Of a stretch of DNA of 64,000 bases, positions 35,233 through 46,194 are shown piece by piece. Position numbers and translations under genes: made by a program. How positions within the stretch are numbered: position 1 is the first letter of the stretch; each line of letters opens with the position of its first letter. The DNA is from Gonium pectorale (lineage: Eukaryota > Chlorophyta > Chlorophyceae > Chlamydomonadales > Volvocaceae): assembly GCA_001584585.1 (NCBI GenBank), contig LSYV01000006.1, positions 194,282 to 258,281 on the forward strand, given 5' to 3'. The notes beneath the pieces are model-generated. The model did no database searches. It was given only the letters and a program-made list of their open reading frames with translations, and was not told the DNA's origin.

Positions 35233-38200
35233 TTACACGCCGTGGAGGAAATCCCAAGCCCAGGGCGGGCATGCCCCTTGTGAGGGCCCCCGGCGGTGCC
35301 GGCGCCGCCAGCTGGCCGCAGCAGCTGCATCGGCAGCGGCTCCTGTAGCTGCGCCCACAACCCAACGTGCATGGCAAGCGCCGCGCAGCTCCGCTCCCCA
35401 GCTGAGCAGCGGCCGCGTCGGCGGCACCGACCTTGCGCGCCGGCTGTTTTTTCGTTGACATGCTCGCTCATTTGCGGCCTGCGGCGAAAGCAACAGCGGC
35501 GCCGCGCCTGCCGGACGTTGGAGGACAGCGGCCGAATCCTCGCGGGCCGCCTCCCCCGCCGGGCATTCAAATAACACAGCCAGGACGCCCCGCAACAGCA
35601 GTGGCTGGATGGCGATGAACCAAGTCGAGCTGTAGCTGGCAGGAGCCCCGCCTCACCCCATGAAGGGGCTGCTGCATTCAGCAGACGGATGCGGTCGGTC
35701 TCGCGCATAGTTATGCAACCAATAAAAATACCGTTGCAACGCTCGGTAGCCGTGGAGGCGCCCGGGCCGGCCCGGGTCGGGCCAAGCGTTTGCCAGGTGA
35801 GGCTGTCGCTCGGGCGGCCCCATAGTGGAACTCGGGCGGATCCTCCTTAGTGAAACATTTGCGCAGCTGTTGGCGAGGTGCTCCGCGATGCTCGTGGGCC
35901 GGCGTTGAGCAAACCTTGTGCCGCGCCAAGGAGGGCGGCAACGAGCGCGATGCATGCTGTCTGCAAGACTGCGTGCTCCTTTCTTCTATTGCCACCAGCC
36001 TGGGCCCAGACACGCACGCTTGAACGCGAGGCTGGTGCCGGGACTCTAGCGCGTTGGTGGACCCTGCGCGCTGCGCCCCAGGATGGTCGATGGTTACTCG
36101 TAAAACAATGCATGCGGTGGAGTTGGGCAGCGAAGTTGTCTGCTACGTTGCCTCGTGCCCGCTACCAAAGCGCAGAGTGCAAAAGAATGGCCTTCGGCAT
36201 GCTTTCTTAGTGAGCTGCTTTAGTCCAAGTGCCCGGTGCGCTTGGCAACGGCCCCTTGCTCTACCGTTAATTCGTACTTGGCACGCCGGACCGCCGGACC
36301 GCCGGACGGCCTCCAGGGAGATTACGCTGTGCCAGCCTAATGAGGACAATCGGTGGTGAGTTTACGTTTGATGGGAGAGATTGATGTGTGCGCTGGCCAG
36401 GGGCGGGGCGCCGCGTGGATTCGGCTGTTCACCAGTACCTTGGTGCGAAAGCTAGTGTACACGATGAATTGGAAGCTCATGTGAAGCGGGACCGGTTAGA
36501 TCGGCTTGGCTGTGCGCTGAACCGCCCCAGCCCCGCAAATAAGGCCGCCCCGGACGTGGCCCCGGATGTTCTTACACAACGGAGGATTACAACGGCTTAC
36601 GCTTTGTGCCCTGTCACTCTTGCCCGACCTCGGATGTGTGCCGCATGTACTGTGTGTCCCGCGTAGCGCGGTGTTGCCCTATACTCGGTCCATACCTAGA
36701 TAGCGAGCCACGTGGTCATGGACGGGTGAGGTTCATCATGATTGTCTCTACCTGCAGAGCCTTGTCGTCGGCGATGTATGCCGCCTGCGTCGTCGGCTAC
36801 GGTGTGGCCGGGCTGACATGGGCATTCGTCGCCACCTCGTTGCGCCCTGCATTGCATTGTGGCTGTCTGCCTGTTGGGAGGCGGGCCCTTGTGGGGCATA
36901 GCCCAGGTGTAAATTGGGGGCTGCCCGAGTGGGTAAGCGCTGGGCCAGGGTTCCAATGCTTGGTTTCGCTTGCGGGTGCGGCCAGCGAATGCACATGTGG
37001 CCGACAAGAGCACGCTGGGACGAGGGCGTGCTCATGAACCCCGCGCATTCATCGTGGGTGCATGACCCTCAATTCTGGTGGGCCAGCGTCCGGTTGCGCA
37101 ATGCGTGTGCGATCTGGTGAGCGCTGGACTCCAGGTTGCGGTTGCGGTTGGGGGCTCGCTCACGGTACGCGGCCTGTGCGCATAGTATGCCGCCGGTTGG
37201 TACCGCATTAGGCACACACCCGGTACCTGTGTACACTTTAGTGCTGGATTACCAGCACGTCGGTTTTGCCGGCAGAGCTGTCAGCTGCATGAGATATTGA
37301 TTTGAACAGGATACGGTATGTTGGATTTCGCACGGCGTGCTGCCCGTGACCGGGTTCGCCAGGAGACAAAGGCATGTGTTTGTCGGTCGCAATGGGTCAA
37401 TGGGCCCAACGTGTCCGCTCAAGAGGTCACACACGCGCTCTCTCGCCCTCTCATATCTATGCAGGCGCGGGCATTTGCAGCAACGCCCACGGTGCAGGCC
37501 CCGCCTACAAAGCCACAATAATGACTATACAAAACCACACAGAAGGCCTGAAGGACAGAAGCCGAGCAATGCAATCCGTTAGTCACAGCGTGCCGACAAG
37601 ACGATAAAAGACGCACGCATGGCGTGGTGAGCATTCCACAACAATCTCTGCCGGACCATGCAGCTGCGCGTGAGGCTCCATGCCGCGCTGCGTGTTGACA
37701 GTAGTGTACGGCGGCCCCACAGGGCTGTCGTACGTAGTGCAACGCATGTAACAGAACTCGTACACCGGCGTGCCAAGTGTGCATGGTAAACGCAGTACCG
37801 GTGATGGCAGGAGCACAAGCCAGTAGCGGGGGCGAACTACCACACTCGCACGCAGCCGCTGTTCGCTTCGCGGTCCGGTGGGTATGTAAAGAAGCAAAAC
37901 CCTGGTCGCATGCCAGGCAAGGTAGTAAGTCACTACTAGACCGGACAGGAGAGCCACTGAGCCACCTAGGCCGTCAGGTTGCCGCACACCAGTAGCGTCA
38001 AGACACCCAGGAGAACTAGTTCTCTTGACGGCGAGCTGCGTTGTTCATCATGACTCAGTGACGTCAAACTGCGCAATCATGCCGGCTAGGAAGTGGTCGT
38101 GTACGTCGCAGTACGGTATAGCAGCCACGTGCCGGGGTCGCCTGATAAGGGAGTGGGATGAAACATATGGGACAGGTAGGGCAGAGATTGGAGCGCAGAT

Positions 38201-38348
38201 TATTAAGTTCGGGAGGCGGACAGCAGCACGCCGGCACGCGAGAAGCGATGCCGCGCAGCGGGGCACGTGCCCGCAAAGGTGTGAACCTGCCACCGAGCTA
38301 CGCACTGCAATGGGCCCTGACCGCCCAACAGGGCCTGTACCCCTCGCC
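35233..38348. other. Gene-poor interval with SINE-like segment
   Basis: No convincing gene. A possible tRNA-derived element lies near 36918-36985. A short GCCGGACC triplication lies at about 36286-36307. A minus-strand frame at 37583-37987 is open but has no family motif. Confidence 0.5.
36918..36985 (+). mobile_element. Possible tRNA-derived SINE fragment
   Basis: TGCCCGAGTGGGTAAGCGCT resembles an internal A box of a tRNA-Leu/Ser type promoter. GGGTTCCAATGCTTGG 14 bases later resembles a B box. A related piece (TGGTGAGCGCTGGACTCCAG) follows near 37116-37135. No full cloverleaf, 3' tail or target-site duplication was identified, so this is tentative. Confidence 0.2.
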
Positions 38349-39281
38349 TTAGCCGTTAGCCCTCCAACACGGTCCGCGCGCTGANNNNNNNNNNNNNNNN
38401 NNNNGCTTGAACTGCAATGCGCCTTCAAATTGGTCGCGAAGGTGCTCATAGCACGGGCACTCGCAAAACACATGCAGCTCGTCCTCCATCGCTGTGGCAT
38501 CACCGCACACCTTGCATGTCCGCTCGCACCTAGCCCGCCCGTTGGGGCGGTTGACTTCCGTCTCCCAGCACCCCAAACGGAAGCGCGTGAGCGTCTGGTG
38601 CAGGCTAGGCGCCATCACAGATGTGCCGTGCACCGGATCACCCATCCAATGCACGTACCGGCAAAGCTTAACCCCGGTCTCTCCACAGGGGAACTCGCGG
38701 GGCGCACCATTCACATGCGGCAAACGGTCTCCGCCTAGCCCTGCTCCGCTCCGCCCTGATCCACTCAGCCTTCGCCTCGCTCCATCAGCATCAGCATGAC
38801 GCGCACCTGCTTTCATGTCCGCGACTCGTGCGATGGGGGGCATCAGCGACGCCTGGGTGTTGTACCCGTTGAGGTCCACCTGTTGGAGACAGGGTGACAG
38901 CCAAAGCATGGTCATCAGCGCGTCACTCCATAAAGACAGAAAGAAGAGAGCGTGCCAGCGCGGCCCGCAGGCGGGGCTGTAAGCCGTCTGCATGCGGAAC
39001 CATGGGCCACGAGCGCAACACCGGCATCCGGAACGAAGGCCAGCACCGCGCACGTGCGAGCGGGGCCGATCCGGGAGCTGACCGGGGTACGCCGTCACAC
39101 CCACCTGGACAGCCTGCCCCGTGAGCAGAGGAGCGCGGAAGTCATCCCCGGTGCCGTACGCAACCAGCAGCCACCGCACGGTGAACCCGGTGCGTATGGC
39201 AACGCGAGGCATGTTGCAGTACACGTAGCCGTTGATGGAGTGCATCAGGTTACCCTCCTGCGCAAGAGGAAACAACATCAA
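38349..39281 (-). mobile_element. Non-LTR retrotransposon (LINE) 3' fragment
   Basis: The minus-strand frame ends with HQTLTRFRLGCWETEVNR, then RTCKVCGDATAMEDELHVFC and CPCYEHLRDQFEGAL. This is the C-terminal zinc-knuckle region of LINE reverse transcriptases: the R-R-LGCW stretch, then C-x2-C, then E-x-x-H, a CP pair and Y-x-x-LR. Just before it, KLCRYVHWMGDPVHG fits the same region. No reverse-transcriptase catalytic YxDD or endonuclease was found upstream, so the copy is 5'-truncated or decayed. It is interrupted by a 20-N gap at 38385-38404. Confidence 0.7.
38385..38404. other. Assembly gap of 20 N inside the LINE fragment
   Basis: Placeholder-sized gap at a repeat, a usual place for an assembly to break. 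Confidence 0.95.
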
Positions 39282-39779
39282 GCCGCGGTGAAGCGCGTGG
39301 TGGAACGCAGATCTCTGGAGAGGCGTTGCACGCCGCGGGATTCAGCCACCACGCGGCACAGGCTACAGGCAGGTACCACGTGGGTGGTTGTTGGGCCCCA
39401 GTGGGTGGTCAGCTACCGGACTACTATACTATTCTTGCGGCAAGGGTAGTGGAGCATGAAAACGGTTGCATAGATGCACGTAGGACAAGGTTCGATTGTG
39501 GCTAGCGCGGCCCGTCTCGCCTGCACACGAGATGTGTCGGTGTACCGTGTCGGGCCGCAGCCCGCGGCAACGCACGTGGGGCGCGCCCACGCACCTCGAA
39601 GCGGCCGAGGTACACCTCGTCTGCCTCGTCATGTTGAGCCCCAAGGCCTTCACGTTGGCGTTAAAATAGGGGCTGAGAGCCTCGTTGACGACCTGGAGGC
39701 GGAGGATAGGCAGCGCGCGAGGTGAGCAGCGACGAATGTAAATTGGCCCCTTGCACAAGCGGTGCGTGCCAGGAGTCAG

Positions 39780-39836
39780 GTGCCTGTGCCAGGTGCCTGT
39801 GCCTGTGCCACGTGCCTGTGCTTGTGCCAGGTGACT
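39780..39836 (+). repeat. Minisatellite, GTGCCTGTGCCAG-type units
   Basis: Imperfect tandem copies of GTGCCTGTGCCAG and GTGCCTGTGCCTGTGCCACG lie next to the inverted family A copy. Non-coding. Confidence 0.75.
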
Positions 39837-39853
39837 GTGAGAGCGTCTCGTAT

Positions 39854-39924
39854 GGAAAAAAAGAGAACCAGAAACGGAGAAGGCAGCCTCTACGGACATA
39901 CACACCCGAGGGTGTGATGTTTCC
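39854..39924 (-). repeat. Dispersed short repeat, family A (inverted)
   Basis: On the minus strand it reads GGAAACATCACACCCTCGGG, TGTGTATGTCCGTAGAGGCT and GCCTTCTCCGTTTCTGGTTC, then a T-rich tail, colinear with 31781-31855. Confidence 0.7.
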
Positions 39925-40968
39925 AGCAGGGCGCCGAGTACAGGCGGGCGAGGTATACGAGCAGACGGGCCCCACGGTATGGGGGCCGGCGTACCCGGCG
40001 CGGTACGGCGCACGTGCGCCCACCTGTCGGACCATTCGGCTCCGGTTAGCGCCGGGCAGGGCTGACTCGCTCTCATACAACTTCCGCCCCCACGCTCCTT
40101 TTTTCTGGGGACTCGTCATAAGTGCAACCATGGGCCGTGGTACGGCTTGTGCTATCGTACTTGAGAAGCACCTGGCATCTGTATCGAGCTTCTCACGGTG
40201 AGCTCGGTGAGCTAGTGTGTGTGTGGTGTTACATCTCCGGGCCGACGCTGGCCAGGGGCGCTACCCGCCCCAACGCAAGACCACCTCAACGCCGCGAGGC
40301 GAGGGGTGTGGGGGACCGCTGTTCCCCCTTGCTCAACCCAAAGGGACAGCCTGCAGCCCTAAGCAACTGCAGCTGCCCTGCAAAACCCGCCGCTGTGTGT
40401 GTGACTATATGGGTGTGACCTCGCGTTATTGATCCCATGTAGGCGGGCCTTGTGCCAAGGGCGTCTTATGTGCTTTGAAAGCGTACACTCGCAACGGTGT
40501 TTGCTGACAGTACTGCAGACTGCGTGGTCAGCGCGCGGGGTGCCGTACATGTGTCGTAAATGTGTCACGCTTGGCCAGGTGTTTGGAAGGTGCAAGTCCT
40601 CAGGGCGATGCATTTGCCTGATCCTGAAGGGGCCATTTTGATCCTTGCCGTGAACTATATCTGGATGTTGCCTCTTTGGAGGCAGGATACAGACCAAAGA
40701 TGTACTGCCTACCTTTGCCTGTGTTTCCTGTATCAGGCCCGTGCTTGCACATACCCGGCCTGATACACCCCGGAACAATGCCGCGGATAGACGCGGTCAC
40801 GTCGCTGCTCTGCGCCAGCACTGTTACAATAAAGGAAGAAGTAAGGTTGCCACCCTGCTTCCCCAACGCATGCACAGACTGGGCACGGGGCAATCTACTC
40901 ACACATGCTCGCATCCATCATCAAGCAAAACACGCTGTACTCATGGTATCCGTACAGGCTCCTCCTGC

Positions 40969-40973
40969 TTACA
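40969..40973 (-). promoter_or_regulatory. Candidate TGTAA polyadenylation signal of the GYF-like gene
   Basis: TTACA on the plus strand is TGTAA on the minus strand, about 265 bp past the stop codon. A second one at 40824-40828 is an alternative. Confidence 0.4.
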
Positions 40974-41235
40974 TCCGCGCACATGCGCCTGCTAACGCAC
41001 CAGGCCTGCGCTGTCCGACTGTCTGTCTCCTGTCTCCGCAGCCGCACACGCCGAACAAGGAGCCGCAAAGGAGGCTGTACAAAACCGCATACCGGCCCCG
41101 CCTATGCCCGCCTCCCAATTCCAGGCGGCCGTTACGGTCCGTCGTCATGCACCCAGCCCCTGCCTCCAAGCAAGCCCCTGCCCTCGTCCATGGCCCCCCG
41201 GCCTTGACGGATATGTAATCTGTAACTGTTGCCTC

Positions 41236-43135
41236 CTAATGCGGCTGGTGTGATGCCTGGTGAGCCGCAGTTCTCGCCGCCGCGGCAGCGGCCGCGAGCG
41301 CTGCCGGCAGCACGGCGAGCGGTGGTGGAGCCGCCTGGAGCTGCGGCCGCGCCGCCATGGCTATCAGCGGCTGCGGCTGCAGACGGACCAGCGGGGCGGC
41401 AGGCAGCACAGGCGCCACCTGTGTTGGGATGGCGTGGGGCAGGGTGACGTGGGGGCGGGCGGGCGGGTTGTGAACTCAAAGCGAGTGGCGCGGGAGGACG
41501 GCACGCGACGGCACGGGGCACCGCTATCCGGCAGCTCGAGTGTTGAAATGAAACGACGCATACGCGAGCTCGAGTGTATGCGCCATGCCGTACCTCGCCA
41601 CACACCGACGTACAAAAGCCCCTCTCGGTCCACTTGCGCACACATAACCCTCCCGGATATGCGGAGCCCCACGGGTGCCACTGGTCCCGCGGGTCCTCTG
41701 CCCGGCGCACCACATTCCCGCCACGTCCCACGCCGCCGTGCGGCTCCGCGTACAGAGAACGCAATGTGGGTCGTCGCGTGTATCCACCACGAAATCATGT
41801 GCTGCACGCGTTGTCTATCTCCAGTGCCTTGCATGCCTGCCTGCTTGCCAGACAGCCTGCCGGACTGCCGGACTGCGGCCGCCTCACCTGCGTCAGCGTG
41901 TAGGTCCGGCCCTCCTCGATGGCCGCCAGCAGGGAGCCCAGAGGCTGGAACGCCGAGACGGGCGGCGTTGAGGGCGGCGCCAGCGTGCCCTGGCTGCCGC
42001 ACACGAGCGCGTCGTGCGGCAGCAGCTGCGTGTGTGTGGGGGTCGGGGGGCAGGGGGTTGAGGTGGTTGAGGTGGTTGAGATGGTTGAGCGGGTTGACGG
42101 GGTTGAGGGGGTTGGGGGGGCCAGGGGTGGGGGAGGGTGTGATGCACCGGGGCCAGATACAGGTCCGAGCTAGCATTGCGTCGTGCGGCAGCAGCTGCAT
42201 GCTTGTGGGGTTGGGCGCAGGCAAGGCCAGGGCAGACAGCAACAGGCAGGCGTGACCGTTTGGGAAACCACACAAAGAAGGCGTGGATCCACCGTGTACG
42301 TGAGGCGTAGTGATTGGGGTGCATAGCACGGAGCGACCGAGCGTCTGAGCACGTGGCCATGGGCGAAGCACGTGGCTGCGCGGCGCCGAGTCCAGCGACG
42401 CGCTCTCCACACTCGTGTTGCCGCTGTGAATTGTGCTTACAGAGAACTGAGGTACCTGCATGCACCCGTCTTCACCTGTTGCAAACCCTCGTACAAGCCA
42501 ACGTGCCTCACCAACGACGCCAGTGTCGCGCCGCGCGCACCCACCTGCGCGATGTACGCCAGGATCATCTGCTCGCAGCTGTAGGGTCCCAGCACGCGGC
42601 GCGGCGGCGCCGCGGCGGCGGCGGCGGAGTCGGCCGCCGGCGGCGCGGCGTCCAGATACCACCACAGTGAGCCGAACGCGTGCTGCCCGTGGTCGCCTTG
42701 GAACAGTCTGCGGGTCGGCAAGGGTACAAGGGCACAGAGGGTCGGGGGAAGGGGTTCGGCAAGTAAACCCGTTGTTTTTAGGTTCGCCTCGCGCGTGGGA
42801 CTTGCAGCGCAACGGGGTCCCATTGCACGGGGGTTGCCACATGTGGCACGCCTCCCGGCCAGCTGCCGCAGTACACGCAAAGCTGGAGCAGGGGAGCGCC
42901 GTTGAAATGCTCTATTCTTTTGTATTCAGAGGAGTACCCACGGCGGGGCGCATGGGGTTGCGCACGGCAGGCTCCTTTGCGCTTCGAAACCAACGCGCCC
43001 GCATCTCCGTAGGCATACACCCCCAGTGGTACCCCACGGCCGCACCTGAACACCGCAGTCTCGAAGCGGACAAAGGGCGTCGGGACGGGAACCAGGACGC
43101 CCGGGGGCTGCTGCTGCTGCTGTTGTTGCTGTTGT

Positions 43136-43167
<32 letters not shown>

Positions 43168-46100
43168 TTGTTGCTGTTGTTGCTGTTGCTGCTGTTGCTG
43201 TTGTTGCTGCTGTTGCTGTTGTTGCTGCTGTTGCTGCTGTTGCTGCTGTTGCTGCTGTTGCTGCTGTTGCTGCTGTTGCTGCTGTTGCTGCTGTTGCTGC
43301 TGTTGCTGCTGTTGCTGCGGTTGCTGCTGCTGCGCCTGCGCCTGATGCAGTAGCGGTGGGCCCTGCAGCTGCGACGGCGGCTGCGGCTGAGGCGCAGCAC
43401 TGCGGGCGGCTGCCTGGCGCGCCTGCTGGCCTGTGTTTATGCGGAAAGAACGAGGGGTGAGTCACCCACCACCTGGCAGCGCTAGGGGAGCGCGTTTTAT
43501 CTCCTCAGGACCGGCAATAGCAGCTTGCAACCACAGCGGCACCATGCAACCTCATGCGAACCCTTCACAAGTGCAATGCCACTCCAAACACCACACTCAT
43601 ACGTGACGTGCAAATACCCTTGCGAAGCATGACGCGATTTACGAGCCACCCACCACCTAACTCTCGTCTAGCGTGGCCATTCCCACCCACACACGGCTAC
43701 ACACGGCTCCGGTCACCGATTTGGGACTACGGTTGTGGCCACGGCCATGGCCACGCACTCCGCGCACGCACGCCACATCTGCTGCACTCACTCACCCTCT
43801 TGCGGAGCCGGCACAGGGATGGGGACGGCAATGGACGCTTGGACCAAGTCCGTGTCCAGCGCCGCTCCTGCCAGGGGCGCGCCGCCACGCGACCCCTGGT
43901 GCGCCTCCGTCCCCGCGCCGTGAGCCCCCAGCTGCGGGCCGGGCCTCGCCGCGTTGCGCCCCTGCGGCGGCCCCGCCTCACCCTTGTCCTGCGACGCTGC
44001 CCGCGCTGGCACGGCAACCGCCTGTGCGTAGCTTGGACCCGGCCTGGACTGGGAGCCACCGGCCGCAGCACCGGCGGCAGTGGAGCCGCCAGCGGCGCCG
44101 TTTGCCACCGCGGCGGGAGCGGAGGTGGCCACCGGCGGCGGTCCACGGGCCTGCTCCGGGCTCCGCCCCCTGTCGCCCGCAATGCTGCCGGGCTGGTGCT
44201 GCGTCGTCAAAGCAGCGGCGGCGGTCCCGCTGTCGGCCGCCGCTGCCGGCTCCAGAGCCACCACGCGCCCGGGTGCCCGCCCATCCTCAGCTGCTGGCCC
44301 CCGCGTGGGAGTGTCGGCGCGCAGCGCCACGGGCGCAGCCGCGCCGCTGCTTCCGGTGCCAGGCTGGCCGTCTTCCGACGGCTTGCCAGCCGCAGCGGCG
44401 CTGGCCGACGGTGCAAGCGTCGCCACCGTCACCGCCGTCACCGCCGACGACGATGCGGCTACGGGCGCACCGTCCGCCGGCGGCGGCACGAACGACGCCG
44501 CGCCCGGGTCAAGCTTCGCCGGCCTGCCGGCTGTCGCATCGGCGCCCGCGCCCGTGCCCATGGGCTTCTCGCCCCGGGGGCTCACCGCCGTGGCCGACGC
44601 CGCCTGCGCAGCCCTCGCGCCGCCGGGCGCGGAGCGCCCGAGGTGCGCCGCCAGGCGCGCCACAGCCTCCGGCCTCCCCAGCACCGCCCGTACCGCGTCG
44701 TCGATAAAGTACTGGACGTCTGCGGCGCTGGGGGGGCGGTACTCGAGGCCCGGGTGGCTGGCCAGCACCTGCAGCAGCGCGCCCAGCGGCAGCACCATGG
44801 AGGTGGGGATCCACAGGCCGCCCGGAAGGCGCTCGGACGTGCCCAGCAGCGCGGCGTGCAGGCAGCCGTGCCCCGCGCGCAGCTTCTCCATCACGCCGCC
44901 GGGCGGCAGATTCTGCGGGCAGCCCCAGCGGCCCGTCTCGCTGTAGGTGGTCAGGAGGCACCAGAACGGCGCGCGGCCCAGGAGCGACCGCACCGCTGCG
45001 TCGACGGCGGGTGCCGGCCAGGCACCTATCGGCCCGGCGTTTGCGGCGCCGGTGGCGCTGGCAGCGGGCTGGAAGAGCGAGCCGGGGACGCACCAGCCCG
45101 GCGGCGGCGCGCCGGACAGGAGCTGTTCCCGGCTTATGGGCGCGTAGGGCAGCCCGGCCTGGCCCATGGCGAGCAGGTACACCAGGGGCCGCATGAAGGC
45201 GGGGGGTATCGTCGGGCCCGAGCCGGGGGCCCCGGGCGAGGACGCCGAGGGCAGGAGGTGCTCGCCGGCGTCGGCGGTCAGGCCCACCAGCATGCTGTGG
45301 CCCTGGACGCCGCGCCCGGCGAAGGCCGCGACGAGCTGCTCCGAGCGCATCAGGCGGGGCTGACCCGTGGGTCCGTGCTGGTTGTAGTTTAGCGCCACGA
45401 CCCAGAAGGGCGCACAGCGGGCCAGGGCTTCCACGCTCGAGCGCTTCACCAGGGCGGACTCCTTAACGCGGCCGTGGTAGGCCGAGGGCGCGGCCGAGGC
45501 AGAGGCGGATGTGGAGGCGGCGGGCTGCGATGCTCGTGAGTGGGGTGGCTGGGATGGTGCTGCGCGCTGCGCGCCGACTCGCCCGTGCGAGGCAGCAGCC
45601 GCGCCGCCGCCAGTGCCGAGGCCGCTTGTGCTGGCGGCGCCGCCGTAATCGCCGCTGTAAGTGTACTGGTCAGCTTCCCCGCCGTATCCTTGGTATACGC
45701 CTGCAGAGCAGCCGGGTTGGGGAGTGGGGTGACGGCACACAGACACGCGGGGGACGGGGAGGGGACGGGGAGTTTTGCACATGCTATCCAGCTGAGTAGC
45801 ATGGATGAGGAGGATGTGGCGCGCACATGCAAACATGAAGGAGCAACGAGGCTGTACTTCAGCCTGTTGCACTGGCGAGCTGCCCCAGCCCACCTTGGTA
45901 CCAGGAGGAATCGTACTCGGCGCCGTCGCCAAACGGCACAGCCGAGCCGCTGTAGCCGGTCCCGTACTGGCCGCTGTAAGCCACTTCGCCGCCTTCCATG
46001 GGGAAGGCCGCTCCCGGGGTCGCAGGCGGCATGTATGGCAGGTTGTAGCTGCCATCATACGGACTCGGGACGCCCATACCCATGTGAGATGGGAATGGCA

Positions 46101-46194
46101 CCGAGTAGCCTCCTGATTGCTGCTGGATCGCCGCCATGCCCGCTACGGCCTGTGCCGTGTTTAATGACCAGCCCGTGCTGCCATAGGTGTCCAT
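41236..46194 (-). CDS. Protein with three degenerate GYF-like modules and a 70-glutamine tract
   Basis: Six exons (minus): 46194-45894, 45700-43796, 43430-43046, 42707-42545, 42025-41888 and 41418-41236 (TAG). Every phase agrees and the product is 1024 residues. The N-terminus (MDTYGSTGWSLNTAQAV) is Tyr/Gly-rich and prion-like. Three modules follow. One at about 199-288 starts FWVVALNYNQHG and ends in PPAFMRPLVYLL. A second at about 346-423 starts FWCLLTTYSETG and ends LPLGALLQVL. A third near the C-terminus starts LWWYLDAAPP, has VLGPYSCEQMILAYI, and ends AFQPLGSLLAA. The third has the aromatic W-Y-D / GP-S-EQM pattern of GYF domains, which bind proline-rich peptides in RNA-processing and translation-repression proteins. 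Between modules 2 and 3 lie a long Ala/Pro-rich linker and 70 consecutive Gln (43108-43317). The role is inferred only: an RNA-granule or proline-ligand adaptor. The gene is divergent with the F-box/LRR gene. Confidence 0.85.
42055..42120 (+). repeat. Minisatellite GGTTGAG-type in an intron
   Basis: Tandem, imperfect GGTTGAGGT/GGTTGAGAT/GGTTGACGG units lie in the fourth intron of the GYF-like gene, between two copies of a 37-bp duplication. Confidence 0.8.
42178..42214 (-). repeat. Duplicated start of exon 5 of the GYF-like gene
   Basis: GCGTCGTGCGGCAGCAGCTG followed by CATGCTTGTGGGGTTGG is nearly the same as 42009-42045, which spans the real splice acceptor and the first codons of exon 5 (LLPHDA). 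The intron copy keeps an AG acceptor and would read LLPHDAMLARTCIW. It could be a decoy or alternative acceptor. Confidence 0.65.
43108..43317 (-). repeat. CAG/CAA tract encoding 70 glutamines
   Basis: Seventy uninterrupted codons, all CAG or CAA on the minus strand, in the reading frame fixed by the flanking splice phases. The mixed CAG/CAA pattern, often alternating, suggests older expansion by unequal exchange as well as slippage. A P-QQQQ-AQAQ flank follows at 43318 and above. Confidence 0.9.

Larger units (their letters stand above)
39282..41235. other. Interval between LINE fragment and GYF-like gene
   Basis: Holds a minisatellite (39780-39836), an inverted family A copy (39854-39924) and, on the right, the 3' UTR of the GYF-like gene. 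A short minus-strand piece near 39725-39640 (LRLQVVNEALSPYFNANVKA) might be a further LINE remnant but is too short to claim. Confidence 0.5.

Noticed and set aside
42460..43353. Plus-strand ORF with a 70-leucine run
   Set aside because: The poly-Leu is the reverse complement of the glutamine tract, whose frame is fixed by splice phases of the minus-strand gene.
42912..43465. Poly-(Asn/Ser) and poly-(Ala/Thr) minus-strand ORFs
   Set aside because: Other frames of the same CAG/CAA tract; they do not join in phase with the exons on either side.
43554..45392. 612-codon plus-strand ORF
   Set aside because: Antisense to the large exon of the GYF-like gene; composition is Arg/Pro/Ala noise and no domain is visible.
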